A DNA stretch of 44,930 nt from Candidatus Latescibacterota bacterium (GCA_022827835.1 JAJEIO010000050.1:1-44930); one strand, 5' to 3'. Shown: positions 21,107 through 30,584, numbered from the stretch's first letter. Made by a program: numbers and translations. Notes: a model not told the origin generated them from the sequence alone.

Positions 21107-22162
21107 TCACTCAAACATGGCCGCGTATTCGCCGTAGCCTTCCTTGGCCAAATCCTCGATGGGAATAAAGCGCAGGGCAGCCGAGTTGATGCAGTAGCGC
21201 AGCCCGGTGGGGGGCGGGCCGTCCGGAAAGACGTGTCCAAGATGCGAGTCGGCGTATTTGCTGCGGACCTCGACGCGGGTCATAAACAGCGAATCGTCGG
21301 TGTGCTCGACGATGTGGTCCGGCTCTAAGGGCTGGGTAAAGCTGGGCCAGCCGGTGCCGGATTTGAACTTGTGCTGCGAGCTAAAGAGGGGTTCGCCAGA
21401 AACGATATCGACGTAGATGCCCACGGCCTTATTGTCCCAATACAGGTTGTGGAAGGGGCGCTCGGTGGCGTCCTCCTGCGTGACCCGAAATTGCAAGTCC
21501 GTGAGTTTGGTGCGCAAGGAGTCGATGGAAGGTTTGGCATATTGGGCGCTGGCCGTTGGAGCCGGGAGGTCTTTGCCCCACGTCTCTTCGATAAAGCGGT
21601 CGCGGCCCGATCCCCGGCGATAGCGCTTGTAGTGCTGGGGATTCTTTAGGTAGTAGTCTTGGTGGTACTCCTCGGCCGGATAAAAGGTGGTGGTTGGGCG
21701 GATGGACGTGACGATGGGTTTGTCAAAGCGGCCCGACGCGTCGAGGGCTTGTTTGCTGGCTTCGGCTAAGGTGCGTTGCTTTTCGTCGTGGTAAAATATG
21801 GCCGAGGTATATTGATGGCCCCGGTCGTAAAAGGAACCCCCTGGATCGGTGGGGTCGAATTGACGCCAGTAGATGTCGAGAAGCTGCCTATAAGAGACAA
21901 CCTCGGGATTAAAGGTGACCAGCACGGATTCTATGTGCTTGGTCGCGCCGGAGCTGACTTGCTTGTAGGTCGGGTTTTCGCGCTCGCCGCCGGTGTAGCC
22001 GGAAACGGCTGAGACGACTCCCTCGATCTTGTCAAAGGGTGCTTCGATGCACCAGAAACATCCCCCGGCAAACGTCGCTTGGGCGTAGTCTTGAGCGCGG
22101 CTGGCTTGCGCGCTAAGCACACACAAGGCCGCGCCGGTCAGAATGAGTAGTTTGGCGTTCAT
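21107..22162 (-). CDS. msrAB: Bifunctional peptide methionine sulfoxide reductase A/B, exported
   Basis: 351 residues: signal peptide (about 1-23, cleavage near ASRA-QD), MsrA domain with GCFWCIE (catalytic Cys35, second Cys38), then MsrB domain with SGTGWPSF, SHLGHVFPDGPPPTG and RYCINSAALRF (catalytic Cys324). It reduces both S- and R-methionine sulfoxide in oxidised proteins, here in the periplasm or envelope. The MsrB part lacks the CxxC zinc pairs. Electron donation to a periplasmic enzyme needs a thiol relay, which is not encoded nearby. A consensus AGGAGG lies before the ATG. The gene downstream of the outer-membrane protein gene has its own good start. Confidence 0.94.
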   Translation of the reverse strand: MNAKLLILTGAALCVLSAQASRAQDYAQATFAGGCFWCIEAPFDKIEGVVSAVSGYTGGERENPTYKQVSSGATKHIESVLVTFNPEVVSYRQLLDIYWRQFDPTDPGGSFYDRGHQYTSAIFYHDEKQRTLAEASKQALDASGRFDKPIVTSIRPTTTFYPAEEYHQDYYLKNPQHYKRYRRGSGRDRFIEETWGKDLPAPTASAQYAKPSIDSLRTKLTDLQFRVTQEDATERPFHNLYWDNKAVGIYVDIVSGEPLFSSQHKFKSGTGWPSFTQPLEPDHIVEHTDDSLFMTRVEVRSKYADSHLGHVFPDGPPPTGLRYCINSAALRFIPIEDLAKEGYGEYAAMFE

Positions 22163-22224
22163 AGATCCTCCTTTTGCGTTGGTTTCTTTAAGACGCTCTA
22201 AGTATGCTAAAAGGTTCGCACTAG

Positions 22225-23730
22225 CTAAAAGTACTGCCCCAATCCCACGGACAACTCATACGAGCCCTCCTTTAATCCGTAGGCGATATCGCCGCGTAGC
22301 ACCGGCGTGTTGTACACCTTGGGCCAGCCTAAGCGAATGCCCAAGCCAGGGGAACAGACCAAATTGGCCTTTTTGCTGTCGGGTGTCCAAGCTGCTCCGC
22401 AATCCACAAAGGTGGCACCGGCGAGGGTGTACCAAGGTCGGCGAACCAAAGTGGGGCGCGCTTCTAAGTTAAAAAGTACACGCCTAGTGCCATCGTAGCG
22501 CCGAGGGGCATAGCCGCGCAAGCCGCGCGCTAGGCCGAGGAGGAGTTGGTCGGCGTCTTCGCTGCGGTGCAGTGCTTCCCAAGAGCCACGCAAGGCGAGT
22601 GAATGAGCCATTCCCAGCCGGAAGTACGCGGTCGCGGAGGCCGAGGCCAAGAGGTTGTAAAATTTCCCCTCGCCCTGGTACGCGCTGGTGAACAAGGTCA
22701 GTTCGGTGTAGCTGCGCTTGGTCGGTTCGAACCGAGGGGCGAGTTGGGCTTGATAAAAAGAAAAGGTCCGATCCGATCCCAATGCGCGATGGGCGAATCC
22801 CCAACGCAGCGACAGCCAACTGCCCGTTTGCAAGTCCTCTAGTGGGCCTAAGTCGCGCATGTAGCGGGCGCGCTTATAGCGGGGACGCCACACGAGAAGG
22901 CCGACATTCGGTATAACTCGCGTCCGGTCGGAGGGCGCGTACCCATCACTCGCACTCGCGGTAAATTGGCGGCGAGAAACCTGCAATTGCATCGAGGGGC
23001 GCACCTTCGTCTGCTCGCCATAGGAGTGAGTTAGCCAAATGCGACCACCGTCGAGTGCGTCTTGATAGCGCGTTGTGAGTTGGCCCTTCGAGTACAAGCG
23101 CCGCACAGCCTGTTGGCTGAACAGGGAAACGCCATAGGCGCGGCGACCGGCCAGCGTGGCAAAGGGACGCGAGAAGGTTAGGGCATGGTCGTGGCCTTCG
23201 GCACCTGTGGCGAGCTGGACCGCTAGGGAGCGTCGGCTATTGCCAAGGCGCGGCTCGGCAAAGAGCAGTTCGGCCCAAGGGCCGGAAATGGCTTGGTTTT
23301 CGAGGGCCAAGCGCAGGCGTTGGCCGCGGCCGCGAAAGTTGTAGTCGAGCGCAACCATTCCAAAGCTCAACTCGTCGATTTGTCCAGAGATCAAGGGGGA
23401 TAAAGCGCGCGAGTAGAGATCTTCCACCGAGACCGTCACCTCGACGCCCTCGGGGTGATTGAGCAAGCGGATATGTACTTCGCCGATAAAGAGCAAACGC
23501 CGCAGGTTGCGTGCTGTCTCGGCAATGCGAGTAGAGTCGAGAACATCGCCTTCGGCAAAGAGCAATTCGCGGCGAATGACCTGTTCGTCGGTCCGCTCGA
23601 GACCGTGGATAATAATGCGGTGGATGCGTGGGAGATCATCCTCGGCATGCGTGCGTTCGGCTGGGAGCAAAAGGACCGCAAGCAGGAAGATCCAACCCAA
23701 CGGGAAGTATGGTCGACTGTCGTGCGACAT
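22225..23730 (-). CDS. Outer-membrane POTRA/beta-barrel protein (BamA/TamA-like)
   Basis: 501 residues with a signal peptide (about 1-29), one POTRA-like domain (34-105: RIHRIIIHGLERTDEQVIRRELLFAEGD), and a C-terminal region of alternating amphipathic strands ending in Phe, the barrel signature of Omp85-family proteins. The single POTRA and small size distinguish it from BamA (five POTRA) and TamA (three); it could be a minor Omp85 such as a surface-antigen transporter or patatin-less FplA-like barrel. It establishes that the organism has an outer membrane. The gene diverges from 23883; msrAB lies downstream, 62 bases away. Confidence 0.83.
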   Translation of the reverse strand: MSHDSRPYFPLGWIFLLAVLLLPAERTHAEDDLPRIHRIIIHGLERTDEQVIRRELLFAEGDVLDSTRIAETARNLRRLLFIGEVHIRLLNHPEGVEVTVSVEDLYSRALSPLISGQIDELSFGMVALDYNFRGRGQRLRLALENQAISGPWAELLFAEPRLGNSRRSLAVQLATGAEGHDHALTFSRPFATLAGRRAYGVSLFSQQAVRRLYSKGQLTTRYQDALDGGRIWLTHSYGEQTKVRPSMQLQVSRRQFTASASDGYAPSDRTRVIPNVGLLVWRPRYKRARYMRDLGPLEDLQTGSWLSLRWGFAHRALGSDRTFSFYQAQLAPRFEPTKRSYTELTLFTSAYQGEGKFYNLLASASATAYFRLGMAHSLALRGSWEALHRSEDADQLLLGLARGLRGYAPRRYDGTRRVLFNLEARPTLVRRPWYTLAGATFVDCGAAWTPDSKKANLVCSPGLGIRLGWPKVYNTPVLRGDIAYGLKEGSYELSVGLGQYF

Positions 23731-23882
23731 GGGCTGGGCGAAGCGGGTACAGGTTGGCGGCTCTTAATCGATGCAGAACTAATTTTGTCAAACTATAGTC
23801 TGTGCAAAAAACGTGCCGAAAGAAAGTTGACAGTACGTGCGAGAACGGCCTTATTTTCGCGCTCTAAGTTCGCAGTAGGACG

Positions 23883-24398
23883 ATGAACGAGGGTACCCCA
23901 ACAACCGTCAAGGTGCTGCGTGGGCAGCTAGTGAATGCGCGTCAGGAACGCGACTTGGGCTTGTTGCGCGATGTGGAGGAGGGATTGCGCCAGCTAGGCA
24001 AGATCGGCTACCGCTGTTGTCTGGTCGATTTCGATAGCTGCCGGTTGCGCTATTACGTCCGCCTTTTAGGCTACGAACAGGCGCGGGTCAAAGCGCAGAT
24101 CGAATTTCCCATCTCCCAAGAAGTCGCCCCGGTGCAGTGGTTGCCGCTGTCGCATCTGGCCGATTACGAGGAGGCCGAAAATGCCCAAAGCATTCGCCGC
24201 ATATACGAGGGGATGGCCCACTACATCCAACACAAGTCGCCGCCGCTGCAAGTGGGGACGCTGGCTCTCAACCAGCCTAGGCGGCGACCGTCAAAAAGAC
24301 CGCAGCGGCGTGCGAAAAATAGGGTTTGGTTTTACTTGGGAGGCCTGATTGTGATAGCGGCTCTCGTCGGCCTCATTGCTTGGGGAGGTTTATTATGA
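23883..24398 (+). CDS. C-terminally anchored membrane protein, unknown
   Basis: 171 residues. Residues 1-125 are a soluble domain with mixed helices (RDLGLLRDVEEGLRQLG, SIRRIYEGMAHYIQHK). A very basic linker follows (PRRRPSKRPQRRAKNR), then one membrane helix at the C-terminus (about 149-168). This tail-anchored layout leaves the main domain in the cytoplasm. No family is recognised. The stop overlaps the start of the lipoprotein gene (ATGA), so the two are translationally coupled and perhaps act together at the envelope. A TTGACA at 23827-23832 with a weak -10 may be its promoter. Confidence 0.7.
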   Translation: MNEGTPTTVKVLRGQLVNARQERDLGLLRDVEEGLRQLGKIGYRCCLVDFDSCRLRYYVRLLGYEQARVKAQIEFPISQEVAPVQWLPLSHLADYEEAENAQSIRRIYEGMAHYIQHKSPPLQVGTLALNQPRRRPSKRPQRRAKNRVWFYLGGLIVIAALVGLIAWGGLL

Positions 24399-25072
24399 TG
24401 CTAAAGGATGCGCTGCGACCTCGGGAGCTATCTGTGTGGATATGCGCTTGGCTTTTGGGGATTATTGGGTGCAGCCAAAATTTCAGCGATCAGGAACCGG
24501 CAGCGGCCATGGCCGAGCGAGGATTCACTGCCCGTTCCACATCCACAACGCCAGCCAGTACGACGCGAACTTCTCCCTTGGAGCAGGCGACCGACCGACA
24601 GGCACTGGGGCCGCTCAGTGCAGTGGCTCCCAAGGGCTGGGTGGCGCAGCAGCCGTCCAGCTCTATGCGGGTAGCTCAATACGGCCTCCCTGGCCCGGCT
24701 GGAGAAGCGACGCTGGGCATCTTTTTCTTTGGCCCGGGGCAAGGCGGAAGCGTGGAGGCCAACATCGAGCGCTGGCGCGGCCAGTTCACCCAGGGGGATG
24801 GCCAACCGACTCAAGGGCGGCGTTGGACAAGGCGGGTGGGAGACATCGAGATAACCGGACTCGATATCAGCGGCACCTTCTCTGCGGGAATGGGTATGGG
24901 GGACTCAGATCCCCAAGCTGACTCCCGGATGCTTGGGGCCATTGCCGTTCACCGCTCGGGTACGGTGTTTTTCAAGATGACAGGACCAGCCCAGACCGTC
25001 GAGCAATGGGTCGCTAGCTTTGATGAGTTTTTGGGCACTTTGCAAGCCGGCTCTGTTGAGCCTGCATATTGA
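24395..25072 (+). CDS. Predicted lipoprotein, unknown
   Basis: About 225 residues from the ATG at 24395, which overlaps the previous stop by 4 bases and has GGGGAGG 7 bases upstream. The N-terminus is a lipoprotein signal with a short helix (VWICAWLLGIIGC) and likely lipid-modified cysteine after IIG. A Ser/Thr/Pro-rich linker precedes a compact domain (about 75-220) with repeated glycine turns (GLPGPAGEATLGIFFFGPGQ). No family is recognised. It is presumably on the outer or inner membrane, next to the tail-anchored protein. The HTH-hydrolase gene starts 6 bases after its end. Confidence 0.7.
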   Translation: MMLKDALRPRELSVWICAWLLGIIGCSQNFSDQEPAAAMAERGFTARSTSTTPASTTRTSPLEQATDRQALGPLSAVAPKGWVAQQPSSSMRVAQYGLPGPAGEATLGIFFFGPGQGGSVEANIERWRGQFTQGDGQPTQGRRWTRRVGDIEITGLDISGTFSAGMGMGDSDPQADSRMLGAIAVHRSGTVFFKMTGPAQTVEQWVASFDEFLGTLQAGSVEPAY

Positions 25073-25078
25073 GGGAAC

Positions 25079-25921
25079 ATGTACACGCAATTAGAAGATG
25101 AATTCGGCGACGTCGTCGGCAAGGCCCGGCGCGGGCAGGAGATTGCGGTTGCAGCACTGGCCGATCGGGTGGGGCTGACTGCCGGGGATATTGCAAAAAT
25201 CGAAGACTACGAACTGGTTCCGGCCGCAGATGTCATTGAAGGGCTGGCCCAAGCGCTCGGCTTACACCCAGGCAAATTGCAGACGAGCGCAGCACAGGCG
25301 TTTTTCCCGAGTGATCCAGCGGGTCGTTCGATTACCGGGGCGCAAGTGGAGATGATGGTACTCGGCAGCGGCTTTCTGATGAACGGCTACATCATCGGCT
25401 GTGCAGCAACGGGCCGAGCTGCGATCATCGACCCGGGGTTCGACGCGGATAAAATCCTCCAGCGCTTGGCCGCCTCTGGGCTAACGGTCGAACAGATTTT
25501 GCTGACGCACGGACACCAAGACCACATCAGCGCCCTTGCTGAGATTAGTCAGGCCACGAATGCGCCAACGCGAATCCACAGCGGCGATTTGGCCCTAACG
25601 GGCAGCTTAGCCGGTCAAATAGAGGGCGAACTAGCCGAAGGCGACGTCGTATCTATCGGCGAATTGCGCTTTGAGGTGCGCGCCACGCCCGGGCATACGG
25701 CGGGTGGCATCAGCTTAGTCCACGGGGAAATGGCGTTTGTCGGGGACGCGCTTTTCGCGGGTTCGCTTGGGGGCACTCGCAGTGTGGACAACTACCGGAT
25801 GCAGCGCCAGGCCGTGGCCGAGAAGCTGCTCGGTCTAGACGCAAACGTCGCGCTCTTTCCCGGCCATGGACCGGCCACTACCGTCGGCGAAGAACGGGAG
25901 CACAATCCGTTTTTCTTATAA
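25079..25921 (+). CDS. XRE helix-turn-helix / metallo-beta-lactamase-fold hydrolase fusion
   Basis: 280 residues. Residues about 12-68 form a Cro/CI-type HTH region (ALADRVGLTAGDIAKIEDYE). Residues 95-265 are a metallo-beta-lactamase fold with a complete metal site: THGHQDH (143-149), His206 in TPGHTAGG, Asp223 in GDALF and His263 in PGHGP. This is the glyoxalase-II-like branch (thioester or persulfide hydrolysis). Enzyme and DNA-binding domain in one chain suggest a regulator that uses its substrate as a signal, or an HTH used only for contacts. It is the third gene of a tight run with two envelope proteins. The enzyme fold is firm; substrate unknown. Confidence 0.85.
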   Translation: MYTQLEDEFGDVVGKARRGQEIAVAALADRVGLTAGDIAKIEDYELVPAADVIEGLAQALGLHPGKLQTSAAQAFFPSDPAGRSITGAQVEMMVLGSGFLMNGYIIGCAATGRAAIIDPGFDADKILQRLAASGLTVEQILLTHGHQDHISALAEISQATNAPTRIHSGDLALTGSLAGQIEGELAEGDVVSIGELRFEVRATPGHTAGGISLVHGEMAFVGDALFAGSLGGTRSVDNYRMQRQAVAEKLLGLDANVALFPGHGPATTVGEEREHNPFFL

Positions 25922-25945
25922 AACTTTCAAATGGCGTTGGGACGA

Positions 25946-26761
25946 TTACGGGGAGTCTGCCGCTGGGCGGGGGCTTCCCGTTTCTTTTAGCTCGTTGAGC
26001 GTCCAGTCGTATTCGTTGTATTCGATGGCTACATCCTCGGTCAGCCCAGCGGCTAGATCCGGTGGGAGATACGGGCGCAGGTAGTTGACGATGGTGGGCA
26101 TGTTTTCGGGGTTAGGTCGGTCAGATGGAAACCACGCCGTGAAATCTTCTCCGTACCAGTCGAGAACTTTGGACAGATGCAGTTTTTTCGCTTGCAGGCT
26201 CACGTGGTTGGGGTCTTGGGCAAAGCGCGTTAGTGCTTGTTCCAAGTGGGCGTCGAGATCGGAGGCGGTAAAGGCTTGGTTATCCAGTTGCGGGCAGCTC
26301 AGGGCCGCGCAGTTGACTGCAAAATGAATGCGCGGCTCTTGGTAGGTTGGGCGAATAATTTTGTTTTCAATGTGATCTAGGGTCATCTCGCTCCCCCCAG
26401 CGACAAAGGTCTGGCGGTTGAAAAAGCCGTTTAGTACAAAGGCATCCTTGACGCTGGCGATGGGATAGGCGTCGATGACGCCCCGCAAGGTAAAGGCGTT
26501 GTACGCATTGATCCAGTAGGCTAACTCGTGTTCGCGAGTGGGAAATCGGTCGGGGTGGCTTGCTGGGCTATAGAGGCCGAGGCTATCGACATAGGCGTCG
26601 AGCTGGGCCCGGTTTTCGGCTAGGGCGGCGTAGCGAACCAAGCCTTGGTCATTGACGTACTCTTGGAGCACTTGATTAAAGGGACTGTGATCAAACGGAG
26701 AGGCCGCGCAAAGGACGGCTGGGACGAGCAGGCACGAGAGCAGGGAATAAAGTGGGCGCAT
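25946..26761 (-). CDS. Exported DUF547 protein
   Basis: 271 residues with a signal peptide (about 1-19, LLSCLLVPAVLCAA) and the DUF547 pattern: LAYWINAYNAFTLRGVI (79-95), ENKIIRPTYQEPRIHFAVNC (131-150) and AALSCPQL. The fold is related to papain-like/transglutaminase-type proteins, but the biochemical role is not established. It acts outside the cytoplasm. It converges with the HTH-hydrolase gene (24-base gap) and diverges from the sulfatase, so it is probably its own unit. Confidence 0.85.
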   Translation of the reverse strand: MRPLYSLLSCLLVPAVLCAASPFDHSPFNQVLQEYVNDQGLVRYAALAENRAQLDAYVDSLGLYSPASHPDRFPTREHELAYWINAYNAFTLRGVIDAYPIASVKDAFVLNGFFNRQTFVAGGSEMTLDHIENKIIRPTYQEPRIHFAVNCAALSCPQLDNQAFTASDLDAHLEQALTRFAQDPNHVSLQAKKLHLSKVLDWYGEDFTAWFPSDRPNPENMPTIVNYLRPYLPPDLAAGLTEDVAIEYNEYDWTLNELKETGSPRPAADSP

Positions 26762-26806
26762 AGTTTTTCCAATGGGTTCGGATGGAGATAAGGGAGATAA
26801 GAATGT

Positions 26807-28219
26807 ATGGCTAGACCAAATTTTGTGCTAATTACGGCAGATGATATGAACTGGGATGCGGTGGGGGCGTTTGGGTGTCCGACTGCGGGAACAACGCCCA
26901 ATATCGACCGCTTGGCCGCCGAGGGATTGCGATTTAAGCACGGTCATGTGACGATTGCGGTATGCCAACCGAGCCGCTCGGCATTGATGACTGGGCGCTA
27001 TCCACATCTGAGTGGGGGCGAGGGGTTTTATCGTTTGCGATACAAAGACGTGCCTATTCTGCCCGCTATTCTACGCACTGAAGGGTATGACGTGGGCATT
27101 TTGGGCAAAGTTCCCCATTCGACGCCATACCAAGCATTTCAATGGGATATGGCACGCGATCAGATCCATTTGGGGCAGGGACGCAATCCCAAGGTGTATT
27201 ATCAGTATGCAAAGAATTTTGTGCAGGATGCCATCGATGGCGACCGGCCATTTTTTTTGATGGCAAATTCCCACGATCCACATCGTCCGTTTTACGGCAA
27301 TGACAAGGCCGAGTGGTATGGCGAACTCGATCCTCCAGCCGTGCTACCTTCGCGCACATTTGCGCCAGAAGAGGTGATCATTCCCGGGTTTTTGCCCGAT
27401 ATACCGGATGTGCGTCTGGAAATAGCCGAGTATTACAATTCCGTACGCCGCTGTGATGATACGGTAGGGCGATTGCTCGACGTGTTGGATGAAGCGGGTG
27501 TAGCGGAGAATACCCTAGTGATGTTTTTGTCAGATAATGGCATGGCATTTCCATTCGCAAAGACCAATTGTTATTTGAACAGTACGCGCACACCTTGGGT
27601 GGTGCGCTGGCCAGCGGTTGTTCAGGCCGGGTGCGTGGATGCCAAGCATTTTATTGCGGCGATAGATTACCTGCCTACGGTGCTGGATGCAATCGGCGTG
27701 GATGTTCCAGACGGCGTCAATGGCAAATCGGTTTTGCCGGTGTTGCAGGGTGCAGAGCAAGCTGGATGCGAGCAGGTGTTCACGCAATTTCATCAGACCT
27801 CGGCGCGGAGCAATTACCCCATGCGGTGCGTGCAAAATGCGCGGTTTGGTTACATTTTCAATCCTTGGTCCGACGGCGAGCGAGCGTTTCGCAATGAGTC
27901 TCAGAGTGGTCGGTCCTGGCAGGCGATGCAAGAAGCAGCGGCAAACGATCCAAAATTGGCGGCGCGCAACTATGTGTTTACGTATCGCGTGCTGGAAGAA
28001 TTTTACGACTTTGCCAACGACCCCAACGCGCTGCACAACCTGATTGATGATCCCAACTATGCCGGTGAGATTCAGGGGCTGAGGAATGCGCTTGAATCAT
28101 GGATGGTAGAGACCGGCGATCCGGCGCTCAACGCGTTTCGCGGTCGCGCATCGCAGCAGGCACTGGATGATTTGATGGATCACCTCGCGGATACAATTGG
28201 CCAGCGAGTGGACGAATAG
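26807..28219 (+). CDS. Type I sulfatase
   Basis: 470 residues of the alkaline-phosphatase superfamily. NFVLITADDMNWD supplies metal-binding Asp12/Asp13. VCQPSRSALMTGRYP contains the CxPSR core whose Cys53 is converted to formylglycine, and FLSDNGMAF supplies further metal ligands. It would hydrolyse a sulfate ester or N-sulfate on a polysaccharide; sequence resembles the N-sulfoglucosamine/heparan-type group but substrate is unproven. There is no signal peptide, unusual for a sulfatase acting on external polymers. No formylglycine-generating enzyme is in the window. The glycosyltransferase gene follows after 3 bases. GGGAG lies 10 bases before the ATG. Confidence 0.92.
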   Translation: MARPNFVLITADDMNWDAVGAFGCPTAGTTPNIDRLAAEGLRFKHGHVTIAVCQPSRSALMTGRYPHLSGGEGFYRLRYKDVPILPAILRTEGYDVGILGKVPHSTPYQAFQWDMARDQIHLGQGRNPKVYYQYAKNFVQDAIDGDRPFFLMANSHDPHRPFYGNDKAEWYGELDPPAVLPSRTFAPEEVIIPGFLPDIPDVRLEIAEYYNSVRRCDDTVGRLLDVLDEAGVAENTLVMFLSDNGMAFPFAKTNCYLNSTRTPWVVRWPAVVQAGCVDAKHFIAAIDYLPTVLDAIGVDVPDGVNGKSVLPVLQGAEQAGCEQVFTQFHQTSARSNYPMRCVQNARFGYIFNPWSDGERAFRNESQSGRSWQAMQEAAANDPKLAARNYVFTYRVLEEFYDFANDPNALHNLIDDPNYAGEIQGLRNALESWMVETGDPALNAFRGRASQQALDDLMDHLADTIGQRVDE

Positions 28220-28222
28220 GCG

Positions 28223-30271
28223 ATGAACGCAATTCGACGAGAGGGGGCCATCCTTTGGGGCGTAGCCCTTTTGTGGCTTGTGGTCTTTGCGGCTTCCATG
28301 CTCTACCACACGGGCGGCCGTTTGGCCCTACCGCTGGACGATTCCTTCATCTATTTCCAATACGCGCGGCAAGCCGCCCAAGGGCACTTCCTTGAATACA
28401 ATACCGGCGCTGAGCCAACGGCTGGTGCGACTAGTCTGTTGTACACCTTGCTGCTGGTGCCGGGCTTTTGGCTCGGGCTAGATGGGATGGGGATTGCGCT
28501 GTACGCGTTGGCATTGGGGCTTGTGTGGCTGGGGTTGAGCGCTTGGTTGCTCCTGCTGCTAGGCCGCAAGCTGAGTGGTTCTTTCAGCGGCTGGGCGGCC
28601 GCGTTGATGTTCCTGTTGTGCGGCCCGCTGCTGTGGGGTTACTACAGCGGTATGGCGATCGGCCTGTTTGCCTGCGCCATCTTGCTGACTCTGTATCTGT
28701 ATCTAACAGAAGACCGGCGAACTCCACTGGCGGCGACCTTGTTAGTGTTGGCGCGGCCCGAGGGGATCGCCTTGGTCTTGCTGCTGCTGGTGCTAGTCGC
28801 CTATCGCCGGGCGTTGAATTGGCAGTGGGGAGTGCCTTTGGGGGCGTACGTGATCCAGGCTTTACTGTTGGCTTGGTATACGGGAGAGGCCGGGGCATCT
28901 GGGGTCGAGGCCAAATGGCGCTTTGCCGAACCACATGGCTCACTGCCCGAGCAGATTCGAGCCGTCTTTTTTGATTTTGCCGAATTTGTCAAAGGGATCC
29001 TCGCCGGGTCGCTGGGGCATCAGACCAGCGTCAATTTATACGCGTACGACGGCAACTATCGCCGGATGGTGTTTGCCCCGTTTGTCGCGCTCTTCTTTTT
29101 GGCGGAGCTAAGCTATCGGCTCTGGGGCGAGTTGTCCGAGAGGAAGCTCGGAGTGGCGGCATTGGGTGGGACGTGGTTTGTCGGCGGTGTTTTACTTACT
29201 TGCACCCTCGTCGAGTACGACGCCCATTTCAATCGCTATCAGCAGCCCTTCTTGCCGCTCTACATTCTCTTTGCCGCCTTGGGCTTGGGGCGCTTGGACG
29301 CGGTTGGGGGGGAATGGGGACGCAAGCTGGCGCGGGGGTTGGCTTGCTTTTTTGGCTTGTGGGGATTGATGTCGGTAGGGTTTTTCGCGGTTGCGTACGG
29401 GGAAAATTGCAGCGATATCTGCAACCAGCAGGTCGAGATGGCGCGCTTTATAGACACCGAACTACCGCCCGATGCGCGCATCGCCGTCAACGACGCTGGT
29501 GCCCTGCGCTACTTCAGTGGCCGCCAAACTATCGACTTAGTTGGATTGACCACGGCTGGGAACAGCGCGCCTTGGCGACACGGGAGCGGGTCGCTATTCG
29601 AACGCTTAGAGGCCATGCCGTCGGATCAACGACCGCAGTACTTCGCCATTTTCCCCAATTGGTTCAATTTCCCCGAGGGCCTCTTTTTGCAGCCGCTGCA
29701 CCGCATCCGCGTTTTTGAGCCGTCGATTATAGATGCGGAGAAGGTGTTGTATCGGGCGCATTGGGCCGCCGACCTCAGCGGCGAGGCCATCCGCAACCGG
29801 ACGCTCTTAGAGGAGGGCTGGCGGGTGGTTGATAACGTGGATGTGGCCGATTTGGCAAGCGAGCGCCGGCACGGCTACCAATCCAAGGTGTGGGTGCCCG
29901 GTAGTGGGGAGGCGAATCTGTTGATGGCGCTGAGCGCGACCGACGATCCCCAAGCTGTGTACATCGACGGGGGCCGGACGGTAACGGGGGGCGAGCGGAT
30001 GGAGGTGGTGCTGAACGCTGGTCGACCGGCGACGGTGATCATGCGCACGGTTACGGGTATTGCTCAGCACTTTGCGGTGTTCGCTAATGGAAAGAAGATT
30101 GCCAACGTGGAGCTGCCGGGGGGGCGGGGTCGCCAGTGGCTCGAACTAGCCGTCGGCCAGATAGCGGCCTCAGATGTGCATGGCCGCGTCGAGCTTGAGA
30201 CGCAGCCGATTCACTTTGGCGGCGATTTGCGGCCGATTGTCTCGTTTCACTATTGGGTTTTGCAGCCGTGA
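28223..30271 (+). CDS. GT-C-type membrane glycosyltransferase with exported C-terminal domain
   Basis: 682 residues. About ten membrane helices span residues 8-395. Between helices 1 and 2 is the acidic LDDSFIYFQYARQAAQGHF (38-56), the likely catalytic loop of ArnT/PMT-like GT-C transferases, which use polyprenyl-phosphate sugars outside the membrane. Residues 395-682 are a soluble, beta-rich domain facing the periplasm. The N-terminal RREGAILWGV recurs as RREGVILWAV in the second glycosyltransferase (31217-33193), so the two are probably paralogues. It is coupled to the sulfatase gene by a 3-base gap, pointing to a role in a surface glycan. Acceptor unknown. Confidence 0.78.
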   Translation: MNAIRREGAILWGVALLWLVVFAASMLYHTGGRLALPLDDSFIYFQYARQAAQGHFLEYNTGAEPTAGATSLLYTLLLVPGFWLGLDGMGIALYALALGLVWLGLSAWLLLLLGRKLSGSFSGWAAALMFLLCGPLLWGYYSGMAIGLFACAILLTLYLYLTEDRRTPLAATLLVLARPEGIALVLLLLVLVAYRRALNWQWGVPLGAYVIQALLLAWYTGEAGASGVEAKWRFAEPHGSLPEQIRAVFFDFAEFVKGILAGSLGHQTSVNLYAYDGNYRRMVFAPFVALFFLAELSYRLWGELSERKLGVAALGGTWFVGGVLLTCTLVEYDAHFNRYQQPFLPLYILFAALGLGRLDAVGGEWGRKLARGLACFFGLWGLMSVGFFAVAYGENCSDICNQQVEMARFIDTELPPDARIAVNDAGALRYFSGRQTIDLVGLTTAGNSAPWRHGSGSLFERLEAMPSDQRPQYFAIFPNWFNFPEGLFLQPLHRIRVFEPSIIDAEKVLYRAHWAADLSGEAIRNRTLLEEGWRVVDNVDVADLASERRHGYQSKVWVPGSGEANLLMALSATDDPQAVYIDGGRTVTGGERMEVVLNAGRPATVIMRTVTGIAQHFAVFANGKKIANVELPGGRGRQWLELAVGQIAASDVHGRVELETQPIHFGGDLRPIVSFHYWVLQP

Positions 30272-30293
30272 GTCGCTTCAGCACCGGGCATCG

Positions 30294-30584
30294 TCACGCT
30301 GCGTCCCCGGTAGTCTCGAAGCGGATGCTGAGTCGGGTGCCGGTGGCATGGGCGATTTTCTCTAGAGTCTTGTAAGATGGATGGACGCGCCCGCTCTCAA
30401 GACGAGCGACGACGGATTGCGTCGTCTTCATACGCATGGCGAGTTGTGCTTGTGTGAGGCCAGCCTTGGTACGGGTCTCGATCAGCAAGCGAGCCAACTT
30501 GAACTCTGGTCCAAGCTCTTGGTACGCTTTTCGGTACTCGGGTGTTTGGAGCCATTGTTTGTGCAAGTCGCTGACTTTGCTCAT
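30294..30584 (-). CDS. HigA-type antitoxin (XRE HTH)
   Basis: 96 residues with a helix-turn-helix of the Cro/CI type: RTKAGLTQAQLAMRMKTTQS then VVARLESGRVHPSYKTLEKI. The N-terminal 25 residues (HKQWLQTPEYRKAYQELGPE) are typical of antitoxins paired with RelE/HigB toxins. It would neutralise the toxin encoded just upstream and, with it, bind the palindrome at 30910-30939. Its start overlaps the toxin stop by 4 bases, so translation is coupled. Toxin-first order is the HigBA arrangement. Confidence 0.88.
   Translation of the reverse strand: MSKVSDLHKQWLQTPEYRKAYQELGPEFKLARLLIETRTKAGLTQAQLAMRMKTTQSVVARLESGRVHPSYKTLEKIAHATGTRLSIRFETTGDAA

Noticed and set aside
23731..23882. Divergent promoters between the outer-membrane protein gene and 23883
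   Set aside because: TTGACA occurs on both strands, but neither has a convincing -10 at 16-18 bases, so no feature was entered.
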